Position numbers and translations under genes: made by a program | Notes under the pieces: generated by a model | Database searches by the model: none | What the model was told of the DNA's origin: nothing | The model's input: the letters and a program-made list of their open reading frames with translations, nothing else | Shown here: piece by piece, positions 27,770 to 37,071 of the stretch | Numbering within the stretch: the stretch's first letter is position 1 | Layout: each line of letters begins with the position of its first letter | Assembly: GCF_030463535.1 (NCBI RefSeq) | Contig: NC_132893.1 | Location: 31,033,782 to 31,097,781 of the forward strand | Direction: 5' to 3' | Length of the DNA: 64,000 nt | Source of the DNA: Salminus brasiliensis | Lineage: Eukaryota; Chordata; Actinopteri; Characiformes; Bryconidae

Positions 27770-29390
27770 GGGGGATGTAACAAGTAGTGGCTCGTCTCTA
27801 GGGCCGTCACTGTCGGCGTACATTCTCACAAAATGTTCAAAATGTTCTGTTTGAATGCTGTATGAATATTAATAGAAAAGTGGGCTTTCAGTAACAGCGA
27901 TAACTGGGTTGATCATGGAGGCCCTACTAGCACTACAATTCAGAAGCCTGGACATAATTATAATACTGTGTTGACTATATTAATACCACATTTATTGTGC
28001 CTGTTCCCTTAAATATGAATCATTTGGGTAGGTGTGAACACAGTAATCACACTGGATGTGGGCCAAAACAACCACACAGAACCTCCTTGAGAGGGGAGGG
28101 TCTCTGCCCACTTCCCAAACAAACTCTGGAGCGGTTCATTTGTGGTGAGAAAGTGATCTGACCTCAATCAGACCCAAGAATGAGGTGCATTCTGCAAGTT
28201 TGAGCCAAGCATCCTGCAGGTGAAGTTTAACCTGGTACACTGCCCGGATCCCCCCTGTCAAACTGCACAGAAACCTGCGCTAGTTCAGAGCACAAGACCT
28301 TCTTCCTGTATTTACTTTCTTGCTCTGCCCCAGACAGGTCTGACCAATAAGCAGAGAGAATGATTCTACATGTGAAAACAAACTGAACCAAGAGGAAAAC
28401 AACCAAAGGTTTACCTGAGCCAGAACTAACTATAGGTGTGAAAACGTCCTAAGAGATCAGATTGTGCTGCAGGCAGATAAGAGTATCGTGCCTGTACAAA
28501 AAGCAGTTTATATGGTACACTGCACATTTTTGGACAGCAGACTCAACAGTTTTCTCTGGGAAAACAGGAGCAGAACCGAGCCTCAGCTCTCGTACATCAG
28601 GCGAAACAGGCTGCTTTAAACACCCGTAGGCAAAATGGCTTCAGAGAACAAGCCATGCATGAAGCTGAAGTTCGCTTCTTATTCAGCAGCTTCTTGCTCA
28701 GTTTTTCTGTTCCTCTTTGGAATAATGGTCCTGAAACGTCAGAATCATAAAGTAAGTGTCCTCACACAGCACAATTTGTAATGATATTCTTTATTATTAG
28801 AAAAATACAGTGTTGTGGCCAAATGAAAGGGGAGTCTCCACACAAACCACTTTTTTTGTGTGTTTGTGTGTATATTTAAAGTGTATATTTTATTAAATAG
28901 ATATTACGCTTAAACTCACACACAGTAACTGTGCTTGGATGGAAAAGGGTGATTTTGTTACAAATTATTATTATTATTATTAGTAGTAGTAGTAGTTTCT
29001 GGACACATTACACAGACAACAGCACTAGTCCACCAGTCCATTGGAACGTGCACTGGAACGTGCCAGTTGTCATATTCATTTTTCTATTCACCCCTGCACT
29101 ATTGTCAAAGGTTGGCTATTACCTACATCTATATTAGATGTATCAGTGGCGGGAAAAAAAAATCAACATTTTTTGAAATTTTTCAAAATCTGAAACTAGA
29201 AAAGTGCAGAATGGCTGCACAGCTTAAGTGGTTGGTTGGGTGTTACTAGTGTTACTAACTTTTGCACCACATTCACTCCTATTGGGGAAAAAACAACTGC
29301 CTGGCTATGTGGAAACCGTACATCTGATCCAGAAGTTTAAGTCTGAACAGTGTTCATTATTCATACATAGAATAAAAAAGGTTGATAAAC

Positions 29391-29457
<67 letters not shown>

Positions 29458-30473
29458 ATATGGACCATATATTTAAAATAGGCTGCATGAAGTCACATGT
29501 TTTCGCAATCAGAGAACTATGAAGTATTTGCTCTCTAAAATAAGACTAATAGGCAAAAACCTCAAAAACAAAACAAAAACATTTTATTTGTGCTATTACT
29601 TCTTCTTCCTGATATGTAAGGCATTTATAACTGCATTTATAACCGAATTAATAAATTAACCACAATTATTACACATTCATAAACCCCGATAAGGCTACTC
29701 TTATTTTAAAGTAGTGCCATTTAATATAGAAAAACTTTATTACGTATATATGTGGCTCCACATTTTCCCTTTAAGAGGACTGCTTTTGATACAGTATCAA
29801 AACTGCATCAAACATAATTTAAAAAATAATTCTAATATATTATTATAAACATATAATATTTACAATAAATATATATAATTTATTTTGGAGAGTGACTTTG
29901 GAGGGTGCTGGACAAGAGCAGTAGATGCAGAACAGTGCTTGGAATTTGACTGATTACTAACTTAGACTGAATGAACTGAATCACAGCTACTCTGAACTAC
30001 TCTTACAGTTAAGACAGTTAAATCTAGCCTCCATTTCAGCTGAATATGAAGATTAACGAACAATCTCCAGCACTTTACAGCTCTGTGACCTGAAGAGCAT
30101 CAGCCTCTCTGGTTTCCTACAAGACTCGAGAATGAACTGAAATGAGCTGCACCAGTTCAGAGGGGAGAGACACACTGGCTATCAGGAAAACAGTGATTAC
30201 AGGAGGCACACACCAACAGCCGGACCCCTCCAGAGCTTCTCCGGAGCAGCAGGTAAACACAGCCCCCCCTCAGGACTAATAACACACCTTTCAGCGGCTT
30301 AGTAAACCACGTGGGGAGACACACACACTCTAATACGCGCTCTGGTGTTGTATCGGGTAACAGGTAAGACTGACTGAACGACTACAAACACTGTATGTTA
30401 GAAAAACACACTTTAAAATCAGGTAAAGTCACACAAACCCGAACTCCAGATGGACCGCTAAGGGCGCTGCCAT
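11923..30473 (-). CDS. urm1: URM1, ubiquitin-related modifier 1 (complete, five coding exons)
   Basis: Joining 30473-30439, 22948-22878, 14613-14532, 12658-12610 and 11991-11923 gives a 306-base reading frame for 101 residues, the same length as human URM1. It starts [11 protein letters not shown], includes [31 protein letters not shown] and [15 protein letters not shown], and ends in STLHGG with the C-terminal Gly-Gly. All exons have GT-AG borders and matching phases. URM1 is a beta-grasp sulfur carrier. In the known pathway the MOCS3/Uba4 E1 makes a C-terminal thiocarboxylate used by CTU1/CTU2 to thiolate wobble U34 of Lys, Glu and Gln tRNAs; it can also be conjugated to proteins. An upstream in-frame ATG exists, but the family-like N-terminus fixes the start at 30473. 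Introns are large (8.3, 7.5, 1.9 and 0.6 kb) and full of repeats. Confidence 0.97.
12610..12658 (-). CDS. urm1: URM1 coding exon 4
   Basis: Forty-nine bases encode [16 protein letters not shown] after completing the Val codon. The borders are AACACAG and GTGAGC, and the exon ends in phase 0. Confidence 0.95.
13258..13313. repeat. poly-C followed by (CA)n
   Basis: About 20 C, then about 18 CA units; a longer CA run lies at 13421-13475. A second poly-C tract lies at 16226-16240. Confidence 0.95.
13495..13625 (-). repeat. family B repeat, fragment
   Basis: CATGATGAATGGACCGATAG mirrors the family's GGTCCATTCATCATG core. Ends are not clear. Confidence 0.5.
13840..13902. repeat. (TA)n microsatellite
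   Basis: About 31 TA units in URM1 intron 3-2 space, directly before a family B fragment. Confidence 0.95.
13903..14070 (+). repeat. family B repeat, fragment
   Basis: ATTGGTCCATTCATCACAAG opens the match, directly after a TA microsatellite. Confidence 0.55.
14532..14613 (-). CDS. urm1: URM1 coding exon 3
   Basis: Eighty-two bases encode [20 protein letters not shown] and LFVQGDT, ending two bases into a Val codon. The acceptor is TTTTGCAG and the donor GTAAGTAT. This is the most conserved central helix region of the beta-grasp fold. Confidence 0.96.
15405..15600 (+). repeat. family B repeat
   Basis: TTTTGGAGCATTTCTACTGG, then TCCATTCATCAAGAAACATT. Non-coding; lies in URM1 intron 2. Confidence 0.6.
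17454..17640 (+). repeat. family B repeat
   Basis: CAATGGAAGTCAATGTAAA, TTTTGGAGCATTTCTATTGG and CAGATTCACATTATGTCAAA are all present; one of the best copies. Confidence 0.7.
17693..17828. mobile_element. short MITE with ATTATGACCACC inverted ends
   Basis: ATTATGACCACCCCTGCTTT at the left and GTAGGTGGTCATAAT at the right; about 135 bp, non-coding. Confidence 0.6.
18534..19089 (-). mobile_element. MITE family A, nearly full length
   Basis: About 555 bp, bounded by CACTATAATGTCCAAATATT and the mirror of CACTATATGGACAAAAGTATTGGG. Imperfect inverted ends of about 28 bp, no coding capacity. Contains the shared AGAGACAGT and GAGCTGTGGAGCAGTGGAAG segments. Confidence 0.85.
19802..19854. repeat. 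(GT)n microsatellite
   Basis: About 26 units in URM1 intron 2. Confidence 0.95.
20020..20111. repeat. (CT)n then (CA)n compound microsatellite
   Basis: Short CT run followed by about 35 CA units. A further CA run is at 20338-20367. Confidence 0.95.
20482..21040 (+). mobile_element. MITE family A, nearly full length
   Basis: Starts CACTATATGGACAAAAGTAT and ends CAAACATTTGGACATATAGT. About 559 bp, probably close to the full-length element. A family B repeat follows it directly. Confidence 0.88.
21041..21260 (+). repeat. family B repeat adjoining MITE A
   Basis: Starts TATCTCCAAAATGGCAGCTT, then TTTATTCCAAGTCATTTTGA and GATCCGTTCATCATGAAATT. Its start coincides with the end of a family A MITE, suggesting insertion of one next to the other. 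Confidence 0.68.
22060..22122. repeat. (GA)n microsatellite
   Basis: About 30 GA units with one GGA break; purine-rich flanks to 22170. Confidence 0.95.
22878..22948 (-). CDS. urm1: URM1 coding exon 2
   Basis: Seventy-one bases encode [20 protein letters not shown] and on to the first base of a Trp codon. The acceptor is a long pyrimidine run ending CAG and the donor is GTAAGTA, close to consensus. Confidence 0.95.
23032..23396. mobile_element. palindromic MITE with GAACCTTTAAGAACTTTTGG ends
   Basis: AAGAACTTTTGGGATTCCTC near 23066 is mirrored by GAGGAATCCTAAAAGTTCTT near 23338; GAAGAACC occurs repeatedly on both strands. URM1 intron 1, just upstream of exon 2. Confidence 0.6.
23488..23735 (+). 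mobile_element. tRNA-derived SINE
   Basis: TTCTGAGTGGGTCAGGGGTC followed by a perfect Pol III B box, GTTCGAATCC (23541-23550), then CTTTGCCATCAACAGCTGGA and a GCACAATT segment shared with the copy at 45.5 kb. URM1 intron 1. Confidence 0.75.
24075..24430. repeat. dispersed repeat F, copy 1
   Basis: CTTTTCTAAGCATATCGTAG, TTAGACTGGTTTAATTAGAC and CAGTACGGGAGAGAATCTG recur in the same order at 26360-26680. Confidence 0.6.
24575..24640. repeat. (TA)n microsatellite
   Basis: About 33 units in URM1 intron 1. Similar TA runs lie at 29394-29444 and 31955-32020. Confidence 0.95.
26140..27170. repeat. three copies of a local repeat (26140-26345, 26692-26930, 27005-27170)
   Basis: CAACTTCTACAAGA, CCTCAATC(A/G)AGAACTGGTGAAAC, CCAGAGC(T/C)AT and ACTAGTGC recur in order in the copies; CTGGATCAAATGC(A/G)TTTTGGG recurs at 26154 and 26875. 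Repeat F separates the first two. No coding content. Confidence 0.6.
26360..26680. repeat. dispersed repeat F, copy 2
   Basis: Matches copy 1 through CTTTTCTAAGCATA, TTAGACTGGTTTAATTAGAT and CAGTACGGGAGGGTATAT. Confidence 0.6.
27730..27774. repeat. (GT)n followed by poly-G
   Basis: About 12 GT units run into about 22 G. Confidence 0.95.
28635..28751 (+). CDS. possible first coding exon of an unidentified small membrane protein, antisense within URM1 intron 1
   Basis: An ATG in good context (CAAAATGG) opens 39 codons that end at a near-ideal donor (AAA/GTAAGT). The peptide starts [20 protein letters not shown], continues with a hydrophobic segment (about residues 13-33, including [13 protein letters not shown]) and ends in basic KRQNHK, like a type II signal anchor. 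The surroundings (28530-28790) are non-repetitive. I do not recognise the family and found no second exon, so this may be coincidence. Codon use is unremarkable. Confidence 0.3.
30439..30473 (-). CDS. urm1: URM1 coding exon 1 (start codon)
   Basis: Thirty-five coding bases give [11 protein letters not shown] plus two bases of a glycine codon. The donor GTTTGT is weaker than the other four, but exon 2 needs exactly two carried bases (GG/T = Gly), so the junction is well defined. Confidence 0.93.
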
Positions 30474-30560
30474 GTTGCTGCGGTAACCGGAAGCTGCCCC
30501 GCGACCTCGCGTAACCGCTGCCTTCATGACATCGGTACACTTCCGGCGAGAGGCGGAAAA
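30474..30560 (-). promoter_or_regulatory. urm1: URM1 5' UTR and core promoter region
   Basis: The bases just upstream of the URM1 start are GC- and CpG-rich compared with their surroundings. They hold an ETS/GABPA-type site (GCCGGAAGTG on the - strand, 30538-30547) and the start codon lies in a YY1-like AACATGGCAGC context. There is no TATA box. This pattern is typical of housekeeping promoters, which fits URM1. An upstream ATG in the same frame may lie in the 5' UTR. Confidence 0.6.
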
Positions 30561-31431
30561 AATAGCGGTCTCATGATTAAAAAAAAATATATATATGCAA
30601 AGTCTAATTTCTCTTTTAGTTCTATTATTTTGTTTAATTAAACACAAGAAAGAGCACAAAAATGTATTTATATAAAATCTTTTTTTTGTTGTTGCAAAAT
30701 TATATACATGTAAATCTACTCTGCACCACCTTCCAGTGTTTAACATGTAGTTATTAGTTATTGGGAGTTGTGGTTCTTACAGGTAAATGAGAAATATAAA
30801 AAAAAAAACTTTAATATTGGACTGATTTATTTATTTTGTCTTAAATATATTTTGTCTTTTTGTCCCTCCTGGGATCAATAAAGTATTTCTGATTCTGTAT
30901 CTTAAACTTGATCAGTCCAGAAAGGCAAAAGCACTGATTTAGGCTACTGTATTGCAAATGTTTAAATATTTAAATGTTTGCCCTCTAAACTTGTTATTCT
31001 TCACTTAAATAAATGATAAAGGACATGCAAAGGACGCAATGTTATACATATACATGAATACATGTGACTGAGCATGTGAGTGCTGTCATTACCCACCCAT
31101 TCACTATAACAGTATCTACAGTTTAGTGTAGTTTAATCATATTTTGTGTGTAATAAAATGTTGAGAGTTAATTTTACACAGTTTTATAACAATTTTATGT
31201 TTTAAAAATATTCATTATAAATTCATGTGTATTATCCCCTTACACTACAAGGCTTATTACACACTGAAGTGTATTATTCAGTAACTACAGGGACTTCTGT
31301 ATAAATTGGTGGGGCAATTCTTTGGTAATAGAAGTTTGCAATAACACTTTTGGCCAGCTGGCAGGACAAAGGCTTTTTAAGGGGTTAACCAGCAGGCTAA
31401 GCAGGGTTATATATGTATGGTATATAATTAT

Positions 31432-31765
31432 ACACTGATCAGCCATAGTAAAAAACAACAACAAAAGATTCATCTACATTGACAGTGCAATCTGTCAAGG
31501 GGTGGGATCTACATATTAGGCAGCAAGTGAACAGTCAGCAATGTGTTGTTAAAAGCAGGAAAAATCTGAGTCATTTTGACAAGAACCAGATTAAAATGGC
31601 TAGACGTCTGGTTAAGAACATCTCCAAAACATCAGGCATGTCCTCGTTGGGTTTTTCTGGTATGCGGTGGATAATACCTACCTAAAGTGGACCAAGAAAG
31701 GACAACTGGTGACCCAGTGACAGAGTCATAGGCACCTAAGGGTCATTGATGTGATCCATAAGGCC
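31432..31765 (+). mobile_element. Tc1-like remnant, family with TGATCAGCCATA ends (5' part)
   Basis: Starts ACACTGATCAGCCATAGTAA and continues with GTGGGATCTACATATTAGGCAGCAAG and a decayed transposase start region (MARRLVKNISKTSG is the translated echo). The transposase core and 3' end are missing. It is the same family as the fragments at 46.85, 48.48, 50.15 and 55.94 kb. Confidence 0.75.
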
Positions 31766-31946
31766 CCATTTTACAACTTACAGCTAACAATAACAACATT
31801 AGAGATCTTGTAAAGTCCATTTTTTGAATAGTCAGATCTGCTGTGGCAGCACAATTGGAGCCTACTCAATTATTCTCTTACACATAAATTTTAATGTAAA
31901 CAAAATTCCTTTATCTAAGGACCTCAAAAATGTATCATTATACAGC

Positions 31947-32024
<78 letters not shown>

Positions 32025-32624
32025 CATAAGGGGTTTATGCCCCTCTAACAATGCTAGTTGTTAGGATTGGCAATGCTTTTTACTCATTTATATATCTGTC
32101 TATACATGTATACATGTGTGTATTTGCTTTCCATTCGGCCATGTGCAGAATATGCTGATGCATTGTTGTAAGTGTTGTTCCTCCTACTTGCCCATCAACA
32201 TCTAACACACACACACACACACTCTCTCTTTCTCTCGCTCCCTGAGCCTCCATCATATTACTGACAGGTCTGTCCCAATCGGGGGTGGGCAGATTGAATT
32301 GCAAATCTCGTGCCTTCTGTTGCCGTCCGAAGCCGCGCTGGCCCTTTGCAGCCGGCCATTCATGTGGTAATGTGGAGTGTGAGGAGGAGCCGGAGAGGGC
32401 TGAGGGGGGCCAAGGGGCCAGCGAGAGTCACACGAGGGGCCACCACCAACTGACATTGAGGGGAAGGAAGTGGCAGGGTGGAGTATTTTTTTGGAGTTTT
32501 TGTGTGTGTTTGAATTTGGGTGTTGGTGATGGCGTGTCTCGGGCGGTGTGTGATTCAGGACTCAGAGCTTCATACTGGAGCTCATTTGAAAGCTTTGAGT
32601 GTAAAGCTAATAAGCCAACTCCCA

Positions 32625-33720
32625 ATAATACTCTCAATATTACTCTCAATACAGTTTCAGGAATACAAACAATACTGCCATAAATCCTCTCAATATACTC
32701 CAGAATAAACTCAATACACTTTCAAGAATACTCTTACAAAATGCTTAATATACTCTGAAGAATATTCTCAATATACTCAAGAATACTCTTAATACACTCA
32801 AGAATACTCTCAATACATGCAAGAATACTCAAGAATACTCTCAATACATGCAAGAATACTCAAGAATACTCTCAATACACGCAAGAGTACTCAAGAATAC
32901 TCTCAATACACTCAAGAATACTCTCAATACCCGCAAGAATACGCAAGAATACTCTCAATACACGCAAGAATACTCAAGAATACTCTCAATACACGCAAGA
33001 ATACTCAAGAATACTCTCAATACACTCAAGAATACTCAAGAATACTCTCAATACACTTAAGAATACTCTCAATACACACAAGAATACGCAAGAATACTCT
33101 CAATACACGCAAGAATACTCAAGAATACTCTGAATACACTCAAGAATACTCAAGAATACTCTCAATACACTTAAGAATACTCTCAATACACTTAAGAATA
33201 CTCTCAATATACTCAAGGATATTCTCGGGACACTTAACAGTACTCCCAACAATACTCTAAAGAATACTCTCAATACACTCAAGAATACTCTCAGTATACT
33301 CAAGAATACTCTCAATATACTCAAGAATACTCTCAATACACGCAAGAATACTCTCAATACACGCAAGAATACTCTCAATATACTCAAGGATACCCTCAAT
33401 ATACTCAAGAATAGTCAAGAATACTCTCAGTATACTCAAGAATACTCTCAATACACTCAAGGATACTCTCAATATACTCAAGGATATTCTCAGGACACTT
33501 AACAGTACTCCCAACAATACTCTGAAGAATACTCTCAATATACTCAAGAATACTCTTAATACACTCAAGAATACTCTCAATATACTCAAGAATACTCTCA
33601 ATATACTCAAGAATAGTCAAGAATACTCTCAGTATACTCAAGAATACTCTCAATATACTCAAGAATACTCTCAATATACTCAAGAATACTTATACTCAAT
33701 ACTTTCTTCAATACACTGTT
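32625..33720. repeat. 21-bp minisatellite (AAGAATACTC + TCAATACACTC)
   Basis: About 50 units over 1.1 kb. The 21-bp unit is a 10-bp and an 11-bp half-unit, and half-units are also added alone. Because 21 is a multiple of three it leaves long open frames (a heptad QEYSQYT-like reading on + and ILRVFLS on -), which are artefacts. A larger segment with CAGGACACTTAACAGTACTC recurs at about 33224 and 33488. Confidence 0.95.
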
Positions 33721-34896
33721 AAGAGTAAGTATATAGTTCAGTATTACAGTACCCCTTTTCGGTACTACTCTCTACTTCCTCAAAGAATCTTTTTGGAAAA
33801 AGAGAACCTTCCCATTAAAATCCTTTAATGGTTCTTTAGTAAAGGCAGTGGTTACATATAGAACCATGATAAGTCAAAGGACCATTTAATTTGCTTGTTC
33901 AGTTCTTGGCCTGGGCAAATAGTTCCTCTCTTCACCTCTTGTAGATGGTCAACAAAACTGCTTCCTTGCCTTGTAGGTGGTTCTTTTTAGTACCAAAAAG
34001 GCTTCCAGCATTGCTACCTTCCCTTTGAAACGATTGTGGATCTTCAAACCTCTCCAAAGATGATACGTTATGGATCCACAACCTGCTCTTCTCTGGTGTT
34101 CTTCTATTGGCACCTTTATTTTCAGAGTGTTCCTGCATCACACAAGAGCAATAACACTTCTTAATTCTCAAGAGACACAAATCCAGAAATTAAGCCCACC
34201 ACAGACGTTCTGCATCCTGATCATCTTGTTCTGTATCACCTGCAAACATGAACAGCAGTGAATAACAAGTAGTTGTATTTCTTAGACATCAATATGTGCT
34301 CTCTGTTGTTTGACACTAACAGAGGCCGCGTGACACATGAATGCTAATGAATGATACAGCAGATTTCTGCTGAAAAGGCTGAGGAAACGACATATGGAGG
34401 GGAATTTTAATAGCACGTCCTCACGTAATGCTACCGATCACAGACATGGAAAAGTTGATTTGCTTCTAATGTGCAATTTCCAGACCTGCTGCAGGAAGGC
34501 CATGGTGCACGGTGCAGCAGCGGAGATGTTTCCAGACGTGTGGCTGTGGCATGGCAGGCTTTTCGGCAGTCAGTAAGCATGGGTGGATCAATACCTGAGT
34601 GTCAGTACATCCCATCCTGACGTTTCCCTTTGAGAATTGATTCTCATCTAAAAATAGCTGTAATGAGTGTTTTCTCAGAGATTAATTAAAATAACTTTCT
34701 ACTTATATAATAATGACAAAGTGGGAAAATAATTGCTGAAATTAATTCATTAGGATAGGAACCAGTATTCCCAGTTCCCATCCAGTACCTAGTCTATCCA
34801 ATGGGTCCTGTCAGGTGAGCTGCTGGTCGAACTGAACACATCCACACAGTGTCTGGAGTTCACAACTCTAGCCAACGATGTTTCTCTAACCAACAT

Positions 34897-35270
34897 ACAC
34901 CTTATGTCCAAAAGTATTTGGACACCTGCTCATTCACTGTTTCTTCCTGAATATCTGGTTGGGGTTTTGTTTTTGAGTAACTGTCTCTACTGTCCAGGGA
35001 AGAAGGCTTTCTACTCGATTTTGGATGACCATTGCTGTGAGAATTTGATTGCATTCAGTGATAAGAGCGTTAATGGATCAGGATGTTGATGATCATCACC
35101 CTACCCCACCTCATCATCCCCAACTCCCCCAGCAAAAGTACTGGATGGAGCACCAACCATCATTCCAGAGGACACAGTTCTTCCACTGCTCTACAGCTCA
35201 ATGCTGGGTGCAATTTTAAATAGCTGAATGCATTCATTAGAAGGGGTGTCCACAAACATTTGTACAATTG
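34897..35270 (+). mobile_element. MITE family A, internally deleted
   Basis: ACACCTTATGTCCAAAAGTA at the left and GGGGTGTCCACAAACATTTG at the right; about 190 bp of the 3' half is missing. Confidence 0.82.
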
Positions 35271-35274
35271 TACC

Positions 35275-35590
35275 ACTCACAATTAGGCTGCATGTCAAGG
35301 TGAAGAGCTGAAAGGACCATGTTAAGGCCAGAAGAAGCTTGTGGGGTGGTCCTGGTCGGCTATAGGAAGTAACTACTGACAGTGGTCCGATGAGGGACAA
35401 CAGCAACAGGGTGTTGGGTGCTGGATCCGTGTTAGATCCACAGTGAATGCCCTTAAAGGATCTGCTGTTAAAGGATCTGCTGGAGGAACTTGGTGCCAGA
35501 CACCACAGGACACTTTCACGGGCCTCGTTTGGTGGCACATGGATGAACACCAGCATATTAGACAGGTGGTCGTAATGTTTTGGCTCATTG
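35275..35590 (+). mobile_element. DNA-transposon remnant ending GGTGGTCGTAATGTTTTGGC
   Basis: The 3' end resembles the Tc1-like GGTGGT..AATGTTATGGC end, and TAAAGGATCTGCTG is shared with the Tc1-like copies. The 5' half is unfamiliar. Confidence 0.5.
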
Positions 35591-36026
35591 TTTTTACTCT
35601 TACAGTGTTACTGTAAAAGAGCCAGTACTCAGTTTCAGTAATACTCAAATAAAGTACAAATTAAAGTACAGTAACGAAGTACAACCACTCCACTGTTCTC
35701 CACTGCTGCTGAGCTCCAGTATTACACCTCAACCCGTGACCCCCTGAACACGATGACGTGTGACAGACAGCTCTGCTGTGTCTCTTTATCCCCCCTGAAT
35801 TGGCATGCATGGGTCTCAATCCGTGCCTCTGTCCCCCTATGTGCCATCCCCCCAGCGCTTATACAGTGTACTGGTGTGCCCACCCTGCCAGTGGTGCCAG
35901 GAGGCCCTGTCTCTGACTGGCACACAGCTGCCTGGGTGCACAGCTGTCAGAGAAATGGGGCATTCTGTCCAATGCACTCACACACACTCACACACACAGA
36001 TTGCATCATAGTCTTGCAGCGCCCTC

Positions 36027-36058
<32 letters not shown>

Positions 36059-36167
36059 TGCATACATACACATCCACCATCTTAACTCTGTGAGGTCACT
36101 ATAGCCTGACGCACTCGCTTCAGGATCCAGAGCGCATGTTCAGCGCTGCAGCGCTGCGTTTTCCAAG

Positions 36168-36205
<38 letters not shown>

Positions 36206-36679
36206 TTTTACAATGAAGGTGTATAGGAACACACTCGCATCTACAGCGATTGATCCGAGCCCCCGCACCAGAAAATATAGCCTAGCATAGCTTATGCAAA
36301 ACAATGAGACTTGAATTAGGGGAACTTTTATGTCCCCAGCTTACAAATTCATGTTGTTAATAAATTAATAATTTCTGTATTAAATATATTATCTTTATAA
36401 TCTTTATGAAAACATGCTTTAAACATTAATACTCTGCTGCTTTGGCCTTGTCACCAACCCAAACTTTAAAACTTCTCTGCTCCAATAAAATAATAAAAAA
36501 GTGTTTTATTAAATAAAATATTTTATTTATGTCATAACCATGGAAACTAAGACTGACAGGGGAGCACATGAGAGACAGTCAGCCATGAGAGGAGAGTGAC
36601 AGTTTGATGTTTGGAAAAGTGAGTAATTTAATCGCGTCGTTTTACTACCGTTTACATCCAATTTTTTATGAATAATAAA

Positions 36680-36918
36680 GAAAAAAAGCCATATTCACCA
36701 TTTGTGACATGTTTTGTGACATAGATGGAATTTGACTTCTGCCTTTAACCCATCCGTGCCGTGCACACATGCCCGGAGCAGTGGGCAGCCATTGCTGTGG
36801 CACCCTGGTGAGCAGAGAGAGTGAAGATCCTTGCTTACAGTGGCAGCTTGCTGAGCCCAGGTATCGAAGCCACAACCCTGTCATCAATAGTCCGGAGCGC
36901 TAACTGCTGAGCCAGCAA
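36680..36918 (-). mobile_element. tRNA-derived SINE of a second family
   Basis: On the - strand: GCTCAGCAGTTAGCGCTCCG, a TTCGATACC B box, CAAGCTGCCACTGTAAGCAA, ATGGCTGCCCACTGCTCCGG and the GATGGGTTAAAGGCAGAAGT tail, a pattern seen in many fish genomes. Confidence 0.75.
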
Positions 36919-37071
36919 GTTTTTACAATTACTGCAAACAAAGAGCAAAGTATGAAAATTGGATGAGTGATATTTTTATCCAGTAAGATCAGCAGCAAGT
37001 GAGGAAACCACACACACACACATATATATGTATATATATGTGTATATAATATATATATATATATATATATA

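Noticed and set aside
31479..31685. 68-codon frame with a helix-turn-helix-like end
   Set aside because: It is a decayed transposase start of a Tc1-like remnant, not a host gene.
32285..32683. 132-codon frame on + in the GC-richer block
   Set aside because: No recognisable domain, no splice signals at sensible points, and it runs into the minisatellite; kept only as an unassigned block.
32817..33683. Heptad-repeat proteins of 70-147 codons on both strands
   Set aside because: The 21-bp minisatellite unit is a multiple of three, so all frames without a stop in the unit stay open; no splice or start context.
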